A DNA stretch of 64,000 bases, from NCBI GenBank assembly GCA_003665825.1, contig QPFY01000004.1, forward strand, positions 1,240,001 through 1,304,000, given 5' to 3'. The DNA comes from Microbotryum silenes-acaulis. Taxonomy: Eukaryota > Basidiomycota > Microbotryomycetes > Microbotryales > Microbotryaceae. The notes under the pieces were generated by a model. That model ran no database searches and was not told the DNA's origin. It saw only the letters and a program-made list of their open reading frames with translations. This document shows positions 47,515 through 59,480 of the stretch, piece by piece (position 1 is the first letter of the stretch; the number at the start of each line of letters is the position of its first letter). Made by a program: the position numbers and the translations under genes.

Positions 47515-47660
47515 TCGTCGTCGCGCGCTTCTCTCCCGACTTCAACCACTACGCTTCCGTTACTCAACAGTACCGCAGCTGTTGCAGCAAAGTACATCAC
47601 ATTGCAGCGGGTCAACGGTTACAGTGGGAGGTGGCGCGCGGAGCGCGCCGCCGCACCTAG
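47450..47660 (+). mobile_element. Helitron 3' end, copy 2
   Basis: 211 bp matching 11072-11282 with few differences. Terminal hairpin at 47630-47652 (10-bp stem with one G.T pair, GGA loop), then GCAC and CTAG (47657-47660), followed by T. Here the terminus is directly downstream of a Helitron helicase relic, which identifies the family. It ends 101 bp before the ARP8 start codon. Confidence 0.85.
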
Positions 47661-47761
47661 TCTATTAAATAATAATAAAGTCTGAGCCGACGCCCCCTTT
47701 TGAGCTTTGCCCGCACATTTCGCGTGTCCACGGCGACCATTGACGCAGAGTCCATCACGCG

Positions 47762-50700
47762 ATGCCACCCAAAGGATCAGGAGCAGCCGCCGTAGCAGCA
47801 GCTTCAGTTAACTGGAAGGTCGATGTCCAAGGCATTCCCATCAAATTCACCTCCTTCAGTGTCAGTACCCTTGCCCCGCCGATGTCCCGACCGGTACACC
47901 CCACCTCCACCTCTTCAACTCTCAGCTCTCAGCTCTCAGCTCTCAGCTCTCACCTCATAGTTCGGCTGTCCCTGCTGACCTGCGTATTTTCTCCTCGCCG
48001 AATCAGCCCATCGGACTGCTCAAGTGAGTTTACCCTGCCATGCCTAGCTCGTGCTCGAGCCGCCTCAAGGAGTTGACAGGAACTAACCCTTCTCGGCTGG
48101 CTCCCCACAGCGGCAAGAACGTCGCCGCCAACTTTGTCAAGACCGAGTCACAGTCATCCCTCACGCAACGCACAACCGATGAAGACTACGTCCGCGAGAG
48201 GGAGAAGAAGCGTCGGCGGTTGATGGCCATCGATCATCCTGTCCGTGCTCCAAGGCACCGCGAGCATGCTCAAAGCGACAGTGACGGCGAAAGTGGGAGT
48301 GAGAGTGACGACAATGTTACCGCCCCACCTGACGTAGACGTGCTGCAATTGGCACCGAAAGGGATGGTACAACGGCCCAAACCTGTCAAATCTCTCGTGC
48401 GTTGTCGCCTCTTCTCGACAGGACGAATGGTTCGGTTACTGAACGAGCTTGAGCAAAATGCACAGGACCCGGACCTCGAGTCGGAACCACTCGCCAGGAT
48501 CATCGTCATTCACCCGGGATCATCCTATCTCCGCATCGGCAGAGCGTCCGATGCGTTTCCTCTGACCGTACCCAACGTCATTGCTCGGCGCACTCGCCCT
48601 GGAACTACACCTCGCAAACCTCACCGGCCTTCGGTTGTGCCCACCTTTGACTCGATCAAATCCACCTCGAATCGCCCGAGCAACAACAACGATGACGACG
48701 ATGAAGATGAAGTTGATGAAGTTGATGAACTCGACGAAGGCGCTGCAGCTACCGATGCGGATGCGCTCGACCCCTTGTCGGCCAAGATCGCATCGGTCCG
48801 AACGACGTTGAGAGCGAGGATGCGAGCCTACAAGTTGCGCGGCCAAGGCAATGGGAATCGGCAAGCGAGCGACTATAATCAGACCGTGAAACCTGAAAAG
48901 ACGGACGAGTTTAACGACCCGGATGAGATCGAGTGGACTGATGTTGGACAGGAGGACGTTTTCGTGGGGGAAAAGGTGAGTTTTGCGGCGAGGGGCATGG
49001 GTGCTGATGCATGCGATGCAAGAATGGTGTTGACTATGATCTTTCGTGTATTAGGCCCTCAGAATAGCTGATCCCGACGCCGCTGGGTTCGTGCTACGGA
49101 GACCATTCGATCGAGGGCAGTTCAACACGAACGGCTACGTCTCTTCGCAAGAGCTGCTGAGCGACATCGAGACCATCTGGCTCAAGACTCTCGAGGACGA
49201 ACTTCAGATTACGAGGAGTGACTTCAAGGTAGCCCATGCTTGAAACCTAGCGCTGGTATGCCACTTATCTGATCCGTTCATGCATCGTATGTTCCACAGG
49301 ACTATTCATGCATCCTCCTCATCCCCGATCTGTACGACCAAGTCTACGTGCGCGAGATGACAGAACTGATCCTGCATGCGATTGGCTTCAAGCAAGTCAT
49401 ACTGCAGCAAGAGAGCGTCTGCGCGACTTTTGGGGCGGGAATTTCGACGGCTTGCGTGGTCGACATTGGGTCCAAGGTCACCACCATCACTTGCGTGGAA
49501 GAGGGGTTGACTTCGCCCGAGAGCAGGTAGGCGCGCTTGCTCGATCGAATTCGAGAGGCCTTTACTCGTACTCATCTCCTCGAATTTCTTCTGGATTGGG
49601 CATAGACTTGTTCTGGACTTTGGTGGCGACGACATCACCGCATTCCTCTATACATTGCTCGTCCGACTCAACTTTCCCTATCGGGACGCAGACCTGTCGA
49701 GATGGTACGACTGGAAGGTGTTGGAAGACCTCAAGGAGCGCATGGTTGTCTTAGGAGAGGTGAGTTCAGGTATTCAACCTTTGTTGGGTCCTCGAGATCG
49801 TGGGCTCTCACCGATTTGTTTCGCGTTTTAGGGTGATGTCGGCTTGAACCTGTACGACTTTTTCGTGCGAACGCCCGGGAAGCCGACGAGGAAATACTCG
49901 ATGCGATCATACGACGAATCTATTCTTGCGCCATATGTAAGTACGCACACGCTTCGTGTTGATCTCTGGCCTCTTGCTGACTTGGTTCCTGCATACCACA
50001 GGCTCTCTTCGCTCCGCGAGTGATCGATTTCGACAACAAGGTGCAGCCGCAGACGCCGCTATGGGCCAAGGGCGTCGATGACAATGTCGACATTGGCAGT
50101 CAAGCCATTGTGAGTAATTCGATTGTAACCAAGCTTGGCTTCTGAACACAAGCGAATGACGCGCTCTCCGTACCTTTAGACTCAAGCGATGAAGAACAGC
50201 ACTCGTCATTTGCGCCACGCAGCTCCGATAGCAGTTGCGGCGACCGTGCCGAAGGAAGATGGTGGTGAAGGCACAACGGAGTCCCCTCTTTGTGTCGATG
50301 CATCGCAGTTACCTTTGAATGCTGCTTCCCCCAATGGCACAGAGGCGTCCGCTGCGGCTGCCCCCGCACCACCACCACCGCCGACGACGTCGCTGGTCCT
50401 CAAAACTAAAGAGCCTAAAATCGATGCGCGCTTGGAATCGGGCAAGATCCCCCTCGATGTTGCGATCGTCGAATCGATCCTCGCGACTGGGGCTGAGGAC
50501 AGGATCAAGAAGCTCAGTAGCAATGTGCTGCTGTGCGGTGGGACGAGCATGATTCACAATATTGGGTTCGCCGTCGAGTCCCGGTGAGTTGGGAATGAAG
50601 TGCTATTGAAAGCTGGCACGTCCAGGCTTCCTGACCAGCCGACATCAACATTTCGCTCCTCAGCATTGCTGGGCAATTGGTGCGCGTCATGCCTTCGCTT

Positions 50701-50877
50701 GCCGGACAAGTCGTGGTCGTCCCCCCGCCTCAGGAGATCGACTCCAAGATCATGAGCTGGAAGGGGGTGGCGATGCTGGGCAAGCTCGAGTGCGCGAACG
50801 AGATGTGGGTCAGGCAGGACGAATGGGAGCGAGCAGGGATGCGGGCTGTCAGGGAGAGATTGTTTTACTTTGCTTGA
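47762..50877 (+). CDS. ARP8: Actin-related protein 8 (INO80 complex)
   Basis: Ten exons: 47762-47860, 48007-48023, 48111-48975, 49055-49228, 49300-49526, 49606-49759, 49832-49936, 50002-50109, 50180-50583 and 50664-50877; 788 aa. Exon 2 is 17 nt. The actin fold begins at IIVIHPGSSYLRIGRASD (from residue 169). It continues with LLIPDLYDQVYVREMTELIL, QQESVCATFGAGISTACVVD, RLVLDFGGDDITAFLYTLLV, LCGGTSMIHNIGFAVESRI and SWKGVAMLGKLECANEMW. This is the Arp8 order, with an acidic insert (DDDDEDEVDEVDELDE) and a second disordered insert in exon 9. In yeast Arp8 is a subunit of the INO80 remodeller that binds nucleosomes or linker DNA together with nuclear actin and Arp4. The N-terminal 168 residues are charged. 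All ten junctions keep phase. Confidence 0.95.
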
Positions 50878-51131
50878 GAGTGTGTACTATATGATTAGTG
50901 ATATAATACGATCGCCCGAAATTCCTTTCAAATGATTGTCCCGTGTATTTTTTGAAAGCTCAGGTCAGACGAGGTCCGAGCTCTTTGGTGCTGCCGCCCC
51001 ACCTTGTCACAAGACCACGGCCGCTTCTGCTCCCCCGCTTCCTCGCCGTCCCCGACGCTCTCCCGTGCGCGACTCCACTTTATCCCGGGATCACAACTTC
51101 TTGGACAAGCATCCATTCACGCCTTTGAAGG

Positions 51132-52360
51132 ATGGCCGTCTCGTCACGCCATGTGCTGTCGCCGATGCAGCCCACCTTCAAGCTAGGCGGCGCCAATGGC
51201 AACGACGACGATGACGGCGGGACGTCATCGATGATCAACGAAGCCACCGCGTCCCTTTTGCACGCCTCCCTGGACATCCATCTTCCTCGAGGACCAAGCG
51301 TACATTCGAGTTCAAGACCCGGCATGGGCAGACCGAAGAGTTCGAGTCGAAATCTGCAGTGGAGTCGTGGCAGCGTCGAGGACTTGCGCGCGGTCGATCG
51401 TTCAGCCAGTCCCGTGATCGATCGAGACGACTCGAATCCACGCAAGTTGGGCAATGGCAAATGGAAGGAGCTATCGGGTGCTTCCTATGCCAGTGGGATG
51501 GTCGGGTCGAGCGGTGAGCACCCTTTCGCGCATACGACGGCCTTGTTAAGGCGTACCCATTCCGCGGACTTGCTCGAGCGTGATGGGGGACCTCCGAGCG
51601 AGGACGACTTTAGTAGTGATGTAGGTTCAGTGCCCACTTTGGATGCATTCCATCCGAGAATATGAGCGTACAGCCTCCTTATTCTGCAGGATGAAATTTT
51701 CCGGCCGAGGCCGCCCTCGATCGCATCGACAAATTCTCAAAGGTCTTCGGTCAGTTCTTTTCCCAACCTACTCTGCATACCTATCCCTCATTCCCAAGCT
51801 GACGCGAGGTGGTCCAACACTCCACAGCGCATTGGAGTTCTACTCGAGGACTGCACAAATCGGGAGAACCACGCTTTCGCTCGCGACGTGCGGATAACGG
51901 GCTTTCATCCTGTCGGATCGCAGAATGCCGGTGGTTTCGTCGTCTTTGAGATTGAGATCGTCACTCCTCAGGTATGTCGACGTTCACTTTCGGGAGAATC
52001 GAGGAGACATCATTTACGCTGTGTCTTCTTTCACAGGGGACTCTGATCAAGCTGAACAAGCGCTATTCAGCATTCGTGCGGCTCAGAGCCGATCTCGTTC
52101 GCGAATACCCCCACTTCCGAGGCTGGGTGCCGCGATTACCACCAAAAAACTCCTTGGGTGAGTCCGAAAACACAAAAGTATTGTATCTTCTCGTACTTAC
52201 CCAGCGCGAGCCTGTGTTCAACACCCTGTTGTCATTAGCCAAATACCGACCATCATTCTTGGACCGCCGACGAGCGCAATTAGCGTATTGGTTGACGACA
52301 ATTTTGCTACATCCGGAAGCTGGAAGGTGTGCACTTGTGAGGCAATGGGTACTGGATTGA
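51132..52360 (+). CDS. YPT35-like: PX-domain protein, Ypt35-like
   Basis: Five exons: 51132-51620, 51690-51749, 51828-51971, 52037-52157 and 52239-52360; 311 aa. Residues 1-183 are disordered and Ser-rich. The PX domain follows: IGVLLEDCTNRENHAFARDV, ITGFHPVG, GGFVVFEIEIVTPQGTLIKL, NKRYSAFVRLRADL, PRLPPKNSLG, KYRPSFLDRRRAQLAYWLTT and ILLHPEAGRC, ending VRQWVLD. The RYSAF and PxLPPK elements are the lipid-binding core, and the ending matches fungal Ypt35, which binds PI3P and recruits Vps13 to endosomes and vacuoles. Its intron phases all fit. A weak donor (GTGTGC at 52327) lies inside the last exon, but reading through restores the family C-terminus, so I do not splice it. It starts 254 bp after ARP8. 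Confidence 0.85.
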
Positions 52361-52603
52361 TGTAGTGAATGGACCGTGTGTCGTATGTCGTAAACTACCC
52401 GTTGTTGTAACACAGAATTGAGATGGATGCGATTTCGGAAGAGTTCGTCTCGCGGATAGCCGGGACAGGCGAGATTCTGCTCGCCGGTTGTGGTAGTAAG
52501 AGGAAATTATTACGTTTTACAACAAGTGAAGAGTCGATACAACATGTTCGGGAGCTTTTGTTGCGGACACAGTGCGTGGACGACCATCCTCCAACAAAGC
52601 CGT

Positions 52604-53805
52604 CTATTCTTCCTCTTCCTCCTCGGTATCAGGGTGATCGCCGGCATTCTGTCCCTGAGCTTCCCCACCCGCAGAAGGGTCCATCCCACCCGCCCCATTC
52701 GCCCCCGGTCCATCCGTCGAAGCGATCCCAGCATTCCTCAACAAAGTCTCCGGATCGTCGTTCAACCCCGACCCTTCTTCGATCCCGAGCAAGGAGGCTA
52801 TACCCATCTCGCCCCATTCTCGGTCTTGTGCATCCCCCAAGGTCGTGGTTTGGAAGAGGCCTCGTAGTTCGAGATTTGACAGTGTTGTCGCTAACGATCC
52901 TGGACCATTGGCTGTGGCTTTGGCCCCGGGCAAGAGGGGACCGAGTGAACGAGCGGCGGCGAAACGGTTCGACGAGCTGCTTCCGTGTCCACCGCTTGCT
53001 CCGCCGTCGCCGCCGCCAGCCCCGCGGGAGAGGAATGCGGCCTGGGAAGGACGAGAGTAAGGTGTCGAAGAGTTGCGCGCGGTCGGGGTGTAGGGGTTGC
53101 CGTAGGGGTACGACGGATGAGCCGACGAGGGCAGGATTGCTGATTGAGGAAGACGTGAAAGAACACGATCATCAGTCACTGGAATCGAGGGTCGGTTGGA
53201 AGCCCTCAATAGCACGATATACTAACTTTCGTCGTCTTCGTCTTGGTATGAAGGTAACAGGTGGGCAGGTACGATGATGTCTGCAAAAGGGGTGATCGTC
53301 AATCAGCAGCCAAGTTGCACATCGCAGGGAGGGCCTACATCGACTGACCATCATGAGGCAAGTCCCAGCCCAGTTTGGCATCCTCCTCGTCCAGTAGTAT
53401 CTGGCTCGAGAGCATCTCCGGCATGTGCAGGTAGCAGAAGCGGTCGTCCTGCGTTTGCGAAAGAGGTGCGAAATGGACACGTGACGCGACGCGACGCGAT
53501 TGCAAAGAGACTCGGTCATCATCGTCAGCGAATACAGAGCTGCACATGCGAGTGAGTATACACTTACTGCCATCGCTGCCACTCGAGTCGGGACGCGGGG
53601 AGGATCGATGGACGCCGCCGGTCGGCTGCGAGAGCAAGATCGGGCTTACAGCGGAGTAGTAGCGGCTTGACCAGTTCAGTGCTGGGACGACGGGGAGGTC
53701 CCCGCAGTGGAGGCCGTGCAAATCCCCGAATGAAATACTATGGAACACGGATGTGGCCGGAACCCAACCTCGATTTCCCAGCGCACTGCTCTCGCTCGCG
53801 TGCAT
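52604..53805 (-). CDS. Unrecognised protein with acidic C-terminus (about 361 aa)
   Basis: Exons (minus): 53805-53349, 53280-53227 and 53178-52604; junctions keep phase, giving DLPHDGDIIVPAHLLPSYQD, then EDDEMTDDRVLSRLPQSAIL. The N-terminal part contains LHGLHCGDLPVVPALNWSS and QDDRFCYLHMPEMLSSQILL; the second half has a GGGDGGASGGHGSSSSNRF linker and RSLGPLLPG, and ends in a Glu/Asp-rich tail. I do not recognise a domain. The start is uncertain: the frame is open above 53805 only briefly, and an upstream exon is possible. The gene converges on the Ypt35-like gene. Confidence is moderate that the two downstream exons are coding and lower for the start. Confidence 0.55.
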
Positions 53806-54778
53806 CTACGAACATCTGACCCGTGCATCAACAAAGATCCTCCCCTCACCCCTGTCTCAGTCTGGACCATTCGTCGACCTCCGTCCGTGCACCGGCAGCT
53901 CCTGCCGCACCGAGTCCGATCTGTGCCGCCACTCTTGGTGATCAGTGCCGGTTTTGTGCCTGATATGATCAGGCTGGCCGCGTTCATGGATCTTCAGTTC
54001 ATCAAAATCCACGTCGTCGCCAGTCTAGCAATCGATCCGCTCACTGGTCCGGGCAGAGTGGCGGGCGATCGTACAAAGGGGAGAGCGAGATCGCGCATGA
54101 AGCCAGAGGAGGCCAGGGGGAACGCGATGCCGTCCATCTACACCTGTGATGAACGTCCAATCGGATCTTTCTTCCACTAGCCACCTTCTTGTGTGTCCTG
54201 TCGCGCGGTTTGGCACATCAATCATTTCACTATCGGCGGCGGCAGTGCAGCCCCTCTGGCCAACGATCCTCGATTGATCGGACACTCAGCGGTCCCGAGC
54301 GTCTCGTTCAGGATGTATCTGCCAGCTCATTTTCTCCCTTGGACCATTTATGTACCGATAAAATATTGTATATGCTCAAATTTGCCACGTGTTGCCGAAC
54401 CACACTGCGATGAAGTGAAAGCTAGCGGCTGTTGGGTTGTGGTCAGGCTCTTGAAACTTACGCCACGTTTGATCCGCGCGGTCTATTCCGGTTAGAGGAG
54501 ACACAGCTTTGATGAGGCATAGGCTGTTATCGCTGCTCAAACGTGTCCCCGCGGCTCCCACGGAATGGAGCCAATGCAAATCCCCACAATGGCGTGAGAA
54601 AGGGGCCACTCGCATGTTTTCGCCAATCTGCCAAAGAGAGCGGCCATCGGCCGAGATTACCGTCCTATCTCTAACTGTGCCACTTGCTTCCTTTTTTCCT
54701 TCTTCAACCATCTCGATCGCTCGACCTCCTACTGTACTGTACCTCTTTTCGACACTTGAGCCCCGATTCCGCGCCGAT
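53806..54778. other. Divergent intergenic region
   Basis: About 1 kb between two divergent starts. The plus-strand frame at 53740-54180 has no support. Presumed to carry both promoters; no specific site recognised. Confidence 0.4.
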
Positions 54779-57088
54779 ATGTTGATCTCGATCTGGATCG
54801 CGGCGATGTGCCTCGCTGCTCTCGCTCGAACCGATAAACTGACCCCCTATCCGCTCTACGATACGGAGCATGAGCCTCCGGATGATACCCTCCTTCCTAT
54901 GGGAGTTAAGCATACCGGAGCTCCCGATCTTGCAGCCTTGTCCTCTGCGCTCGATCTACAGGATCAAGAAATCTTCGTCTGGGCTGGCGAGAAAGGTGCG
55001 GTCTATAGCTCCCCTGGCGGGTCGGGAAGCGACGGACCGACGGCGTGCGCAACGCTCAGCGCTCACCCCTGACACCCCTGTCGACATCTCCACTTCACAC
55101 AGGTCGAACTGGTGAGAGCGTGATGGCTGTGATGGAACTCGACACCCATGAAACCGAAAAGGTAGGCCAGTTCTTCGCTAGTCACGTGCCCGAAGGCTCT
55201 GCTGATTGATATCCGACTTCGGTTCGAAGCAGGTGCTCAACATGCAACGTTTCGCCTCTCTACTCGCACATGTCGAATGCGGGTCTATCGAGACCAGGAT
55301 CGAGTTCAAATCGCGACAAGTCTTTGTGTACGCTGCTATGTCTTGGTCTTGGGTCAACTCGCACCCCGACCATATCTTCGTTCTGTTCACACACTGGCAA
55401 GGTTGCCTGACCGACGAAGGCAACTTCAAGCCTTTCCACTTCCACACCCTCGTCACAGATGCCGCTTCTTCAACGATCACGCTGCAAGGGGCCACCAAGA
55501 TCTGGAAAGAAGCCGCGCACACATTCACGCTCGAAGTCGGAGATCCGTCCCCGTCCCCGAAGTTGATCAGTGACTTCAAGTTGGCCCGCTCGGTACCGTG
55601 CCGTCGTTCAACCGCGGGCCGAATGGACCGCGGTGGAAAACTCGACTTCCGTCGGTTTTCCAAGCCCGTTCCGTCGTTCCAGCCGGACAGTTGGTCTTTC
55701 AAAAAGAATATATGGAACCCTTTGAGGAACATATGGGACTACCTCATCGGGCGGAAACGACTTGCCGTCTCATTCGGCTCGACGGGCTTGAGCGCCCATC
55801 CCGTGGCCGCTCAACCGGGCATCAGTGCTTCGAGCCACTGCAAAGGGTGTTCGATTCACGGTTCGTTAGGCGTTCACTTTGTACTTCGTGTGAGCGGTAG
55901 TACTCCTTTACGAGTCGGTGTGTCGGTGACGGCTCACAATATCGGTGCCAAGGCCAAACTCGATTTCAACGTCAAGGTTAATCCGCTTCGCTGTTCGTAT
56001 GTTCGTGCCGGCCCGAGCTGTGCATCCGCGGGACTTCCGCCTGCCGTCGAGCCTTGAAGTAAGGTGACTGAGACTCCTACTCGTTTTGAATAGGGGAAGA
56101 CACCTGCCTCCTTTGCTTGGGGTCGAACCCTCGCCACCCTCGCCATCCCCGGCTTCACCTTTGAAATCCCGAATATATTCTGGGCCGGGGCCCAGCTCAA
56201 AACGGGCTATGGCTTTGCCACCTCCAAGCTCGACGGGGATTTCGAACTAGGGACGGGGGTCGACATCGAGATTCCTGATGGGGCCACGGTATACTTCGAC
56301 TTCTTGAGTCCAAATGACGCTTCAACAGGCAGTTGGTCGCCTCAGCTCATCAAGCAGCCGATCGACTTCGTTGGGAATGGTCATGGAGTTTTGGCCGGGG
56401 GTATCAGCAGTGGGATCGGGTTTTCAGTGTCGTTGTTCAAGATGTGTACGTCTCTGTACTGTATCAATCTGGGAGATACAACTTGCTGAACACGGGGCTC
56501 TCCAGCTTTCACCTTGGCCGCCGTGCAGTTCAAATTCCCCTCGCTGTCATTTCGTAAGCCCCGCATCCTTATCCGCGTCCAGCACACTGACGTGGACTCC
56601 GAGTCCCTGGCCTCCCTTCTCCAGACATCGGACTCAACGCTCCGGGCACCAAACCCTGCGGCCAAACCGTCCATAGTGAAACGACCGAGGTCGACTCGTA
56701 CCTCTCCATTGGGGTCAGCGTCAAAACGGGGTACTCCGGTGGTGATTTTTCCATCGGGGGGTCGTCGCGTCTCAAGAGACATGATCATCTCGACGAGGGG
56801 AATTCGTTTAACGCTTCGCTTCTTGAAGGGTTCTTGGATGAGGCGTTCCCGATTGATGATCCCAAGACTTGGTTGGGTGCTCTACCGGCCCTCGAGGACG
56901 ATAAAGAAGGGATAGATGTCACCGAGGAGAAGGCTTCGATGGACAAGCGAGCTTTCAAAGGGGTCGGAGTGTCCTACAGCAAGAACCTATGGTCTCATCG
57001 CTGGCCATGGCTCCGACCCAAGTGTTTTGCCAGTCGTGCGGTATCGGTACGCTCGCACCCGCGAGAACTATTAGGACTCGATCACTGA
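54779..57088 (+). CDS. Secreted or lumenal protein of unknown family (627 aa)
   Basis: Six exons: 54779-54995, 55103-55161, 55233-55976, 56094-56445, 56506-56553 and 56625-57088. The N-terminus MLISIWIAAMCLAALARTDK is a clear signal peptide with cleavage near residue 17. The body shows alternating hydrophobic and polar residues typical of beta-sheet proteins (GTGVDIEIPDGATVYFDFLS, VHFVLRVSGSTPLRVGVSVT and DSYLSIGVSVKTGYSGGDF), with scattered Cys. There is no C-terminal hydrophobic GPI signal; the end is HPRELLGLDH. I cannot assign a family or an enzymatic site. It may be a cell-wall or surface protein, a family that commonly expands in plant-associated basidiomycetes; that is inference. An inspected alternative, exon 3 running on in its own frame to 56057, is less likely because exon 4 restores homologous-looking beta-structure. 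Confidence 0.65.
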
Positions 57089-57542
57089 CACCGATTTTCG
57101 CGCGAGGATCCTCGCGTTGAGCAAGGTAGAATAGAAAGGTTGGGCGAAAATTTATCAGTACCCAAATCCCCGAGCATTTTCAACCCTCAATTTTTTTAAT
57201 TTTGATTTTTTTTCTTTCACTCATCACGGCTGTACATCCTTCGTATCTCTGTGTTTGAATATATTGGCTCAGCTTCACCACTCTTCATCCGCGGTCTATG
57301 AAAGCTTGGCTGCGCAGTTGCGGACCGACTCGGAGAGTCAGGTCTCGTGGAAAGAAAAGTCATGACTCGGAGGCGGAAGTAAAAACACTGAATGCGAATG
57401 CAACTTGAGACATGTAGAAGGAAGAGTACTCAAGAACGAAAACTATGCAACGGAGATAAATGCGAGAACACAAAAGAAAAGAACAGAATATGCGAATGAG
57501 ACACCCATGATCTCCAAATTTTTCAACTCGACCAATAACCCT
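57089..57542. other. Convergent intergenic region
   Basis: About 450 bp, AT-rich with a T-rich stretch near 57190-57220 that fits a polyadenylation region. No gene seen. Confidence 0.5.
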
Positions 57543-59192
57543 TCATCGAACGCATAACATGCTCCTCGCCTTCTCCCACGCCTCATTCAACAGCGTCTCA
57601 GCCTCTCTCATCTCCTCCCTCGCCAATGAAGCGATCTTCTCCCTCCCACTCAAGCTGCCTCCATTCGTCTTCTCCTCCTCCCGATGCGCAACGAACTCCT
57701 CCGCCCGTTCCCAAGCGTTCAATTCATCACGCAGTGTCGTCGCTTGCGCCCGCAGAGCTCGTAATTTGCGCGAGGTATCCCCCGCCGCGGCGTGATTGAC
57801 TTGAGTCATCTCGTGCACGGACGAGAGCGAGTCCGTGAGGGAGGCGGTGACGTTGCGCAAGGTCGTCAATTCTTCAACTGCTGTCGTGGTCGGTGAGATC
57901 TGGGGAAGTCTATGTTTTGCGCGGTGCGGAGGTGGAAGCGGAGTGGGATCGTTCGGTTCTGAATCGGGGATCGTCGGTGGTATCGAGGTCAAGGCGCAGT
58001 CCTGTTTTCTCTCCTCTGAACAATCACCTTCCTCCTGCCCTTCATCCTCTTCCTCCTCCTCCTCATCAGAAGTCCACAAGATATCGTCCAATCGACCCAA
58101 AGTCGCTTGCCAACCGACATCATTCTTGGCGAGAGCACGCTCGATCTCGGCCAATTCCCTCCATTGGCTCTGACATGTTTTCGTCCGTTCATGCAACGAG
58201 CGAAGTAGAGTATTGGCGAGTACCTCGATGACGGGTTGTCGATCGATCCAGAGGTCTTCCTTATCGTCTTCATGTTCAGGTGTGACCTCGCTCGTGGTAT
58301 GCCTCTTGAGATGGTTCAAAAAGCTCGTGACGATCAGATTCGACTCGTTGACTTGCTCGCTCGCTTCGGCCAGGACGGCTTCAAGGTCGATTGGGTCGGG
58401 ATGGGCCTCGAGCATGGTCGCAAAGGAAGCGACGGAAGCTCTTGACATGTGGTTATTCGATCTTGAAATGATTGATCGACGACCGAGGGTCGATTGTCGA
58501 CTGGGCGAGGAAGGATGCTCGGGTGAGTTCGAGGTCGAGCGAGGAAGGACGTCTTCGGCCTCGGCCTGTAGTGCGCCGCGATGCTCATCTTGGTCGTCGA
58601 AGCTGCGATCGTGACTCTGTGCGTCCTCATTTGGTTCGCGATCGTCCCCGACTTGATCCTCCTCATCGAATCCCAGCTGCCTCATCAAGTCGCGGTCATT
58701 CGGTGCTCGAGCAGGCGATTGCGCCGAAGCGAGCTCAAACGCGAGCGAGAGGTGCCCATCGTCCTGTACAATCCCATTGGCGTGTGAGCGTGAGGGCGTT
58801 CGATGATGGTTCATGGAACGAGATCTTCGACTTGGACTTGCTGCGGGATCCCCTGGTGTGGTGGTGCTGGTCCGTTCGAGCTCATCATCGTCATCCTCGA
58901 CGTAGCTTCGGTCGCGGTCGTCATCGTCGAATCGTTCAACAAGGAGTCCATCGTCCCCATCACCAAGTGTATCGAGCATCGATCCAAACCCCGGACCAAG
59001 CTGACCACCCAGTGCGTCGTGGTGTGAGAAGTGTCCACCAAAGCCATCGACGTTCAGCTCGTCAAAGGATTGGTCAGCGTCATGCTCGCCATACGCTTCG
59101 CCTTGCAGTTGGTGTTCGTGTCGCAGCGGATGCTCGTCATCGTCAAACGCCGGATCGAGCAACGCCCCTCCAGCAACACTGGGTCGAGCCAT
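57543..59192 (-). CDS. Acidic coiled-coil protein, unrecognised (549 aa)
   Basis: One uninterrupted frame from ATG at 59192 (MARPSVAGGALLDPAFDDDE). The first 250 residues are Asp/Glu/His-rich and disordered. From about residue 265 the protein becomes helical: LEAVLAEASEQVNESNLIVT, SFLNHLKRH, VLANTLLRSLHERTKTC, ELAEIERALAKNDVGWQATL and LDDILWTSDEEEEEE. It closes with a coiled coil (KLRALRAQATTLRDELNAWE, RAEEFVAHREEEK and EMREAETLLNEAWEKARSM). This domain order, an acidic arm then helices, is reminiscent of kinetochore or microtubule-associated proteins, but I recognise no signature and leave the function open. Its start is 289 bp from the fusion-gene stop on the same strand. Confidence 0.7.
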   Translation of the reverse strand: MARPSVAGGALLDPAFDDDEHPLRHEHQLQGEAYGEHDADQSFDELNVDGFGGHFSHHDALGGQLGPGFGSMLDTLGDGDDGLLVERFDDDDRDRSYVEDDDDELERTSTTTPGDPAASPSRRSRSMNHHRTPSRSHANGIVQDDGHLSLAFELASAQSPARAPNDRDLMRQLGFDEEDQVGDDREPNEDAQSHDRSFDDQDEHRGALQAEAEDVLPRSTSNSPEHPSSPSRQSTLGRRSIISRSNNHMSRASVASFATMLEAHPDPIDLEAVLAEASEQVNESNLIVTSFLNHLKRHTTSEVTPEHEDDKEDLWIDRQPVIEVLANTLLRSLHERTKTCQSQWRELAEIERALAKNDVGWQATLGRLDDILWTSDEEEEEEDEGQEEGDCSEERKQDCALTSIPPTIPDSEPNDPTPLPPPHRAKHRLPQISPTTTAVEELTTLRNVTASLTDSLSSVHEMTQVNHAAAGDTSRKLRALRAQATTLRDELNAWERAEEFVAHREEEKTNGGSLSGREKIASLAREEMREAETLLNEAWEKARSMLCVR

Positions 59193-59480
59193 TCGGTCCT
59201 ACGCAAGAGCAAACGACGACGACACCGTGCACGGATCACTCGTCGGCTGGTGACGAAGGAGACCACATGCAACAGACCAGAGCAAACGGTAGAGCTTCCT
59301 GCGCGCGTGCACGTACCTCCTCCTCCCGAGCTCGAGGCACCCCCTTCTAGCCCATTCGTTCTCTCGGCTTGAGGAAGCAATTTCGTCATGTTGTACAATC
59401 CCACAGCGACAAAAGAAGGGAGAAAGAATAAACGAAAATAAAGAAAAAGTGGGAGAAGAATATGCTTAGAACAAGGTCAC

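Noticed and set aside
52327..52360. GTGTGC donor near the end of the Ypt35-like gene
   Set aside because: Reading through gives GRCALVRQWVLD and a stop, which matches the family C-terminus; no acceptor with matching phase improves on this.
53740..54180. 146-codon plus-strand frame upstream of the secreted protein
   Set aside because: It overlaps the 5' part of the minus-strand gene, has no domain, and its composition is that of a shadow frame.
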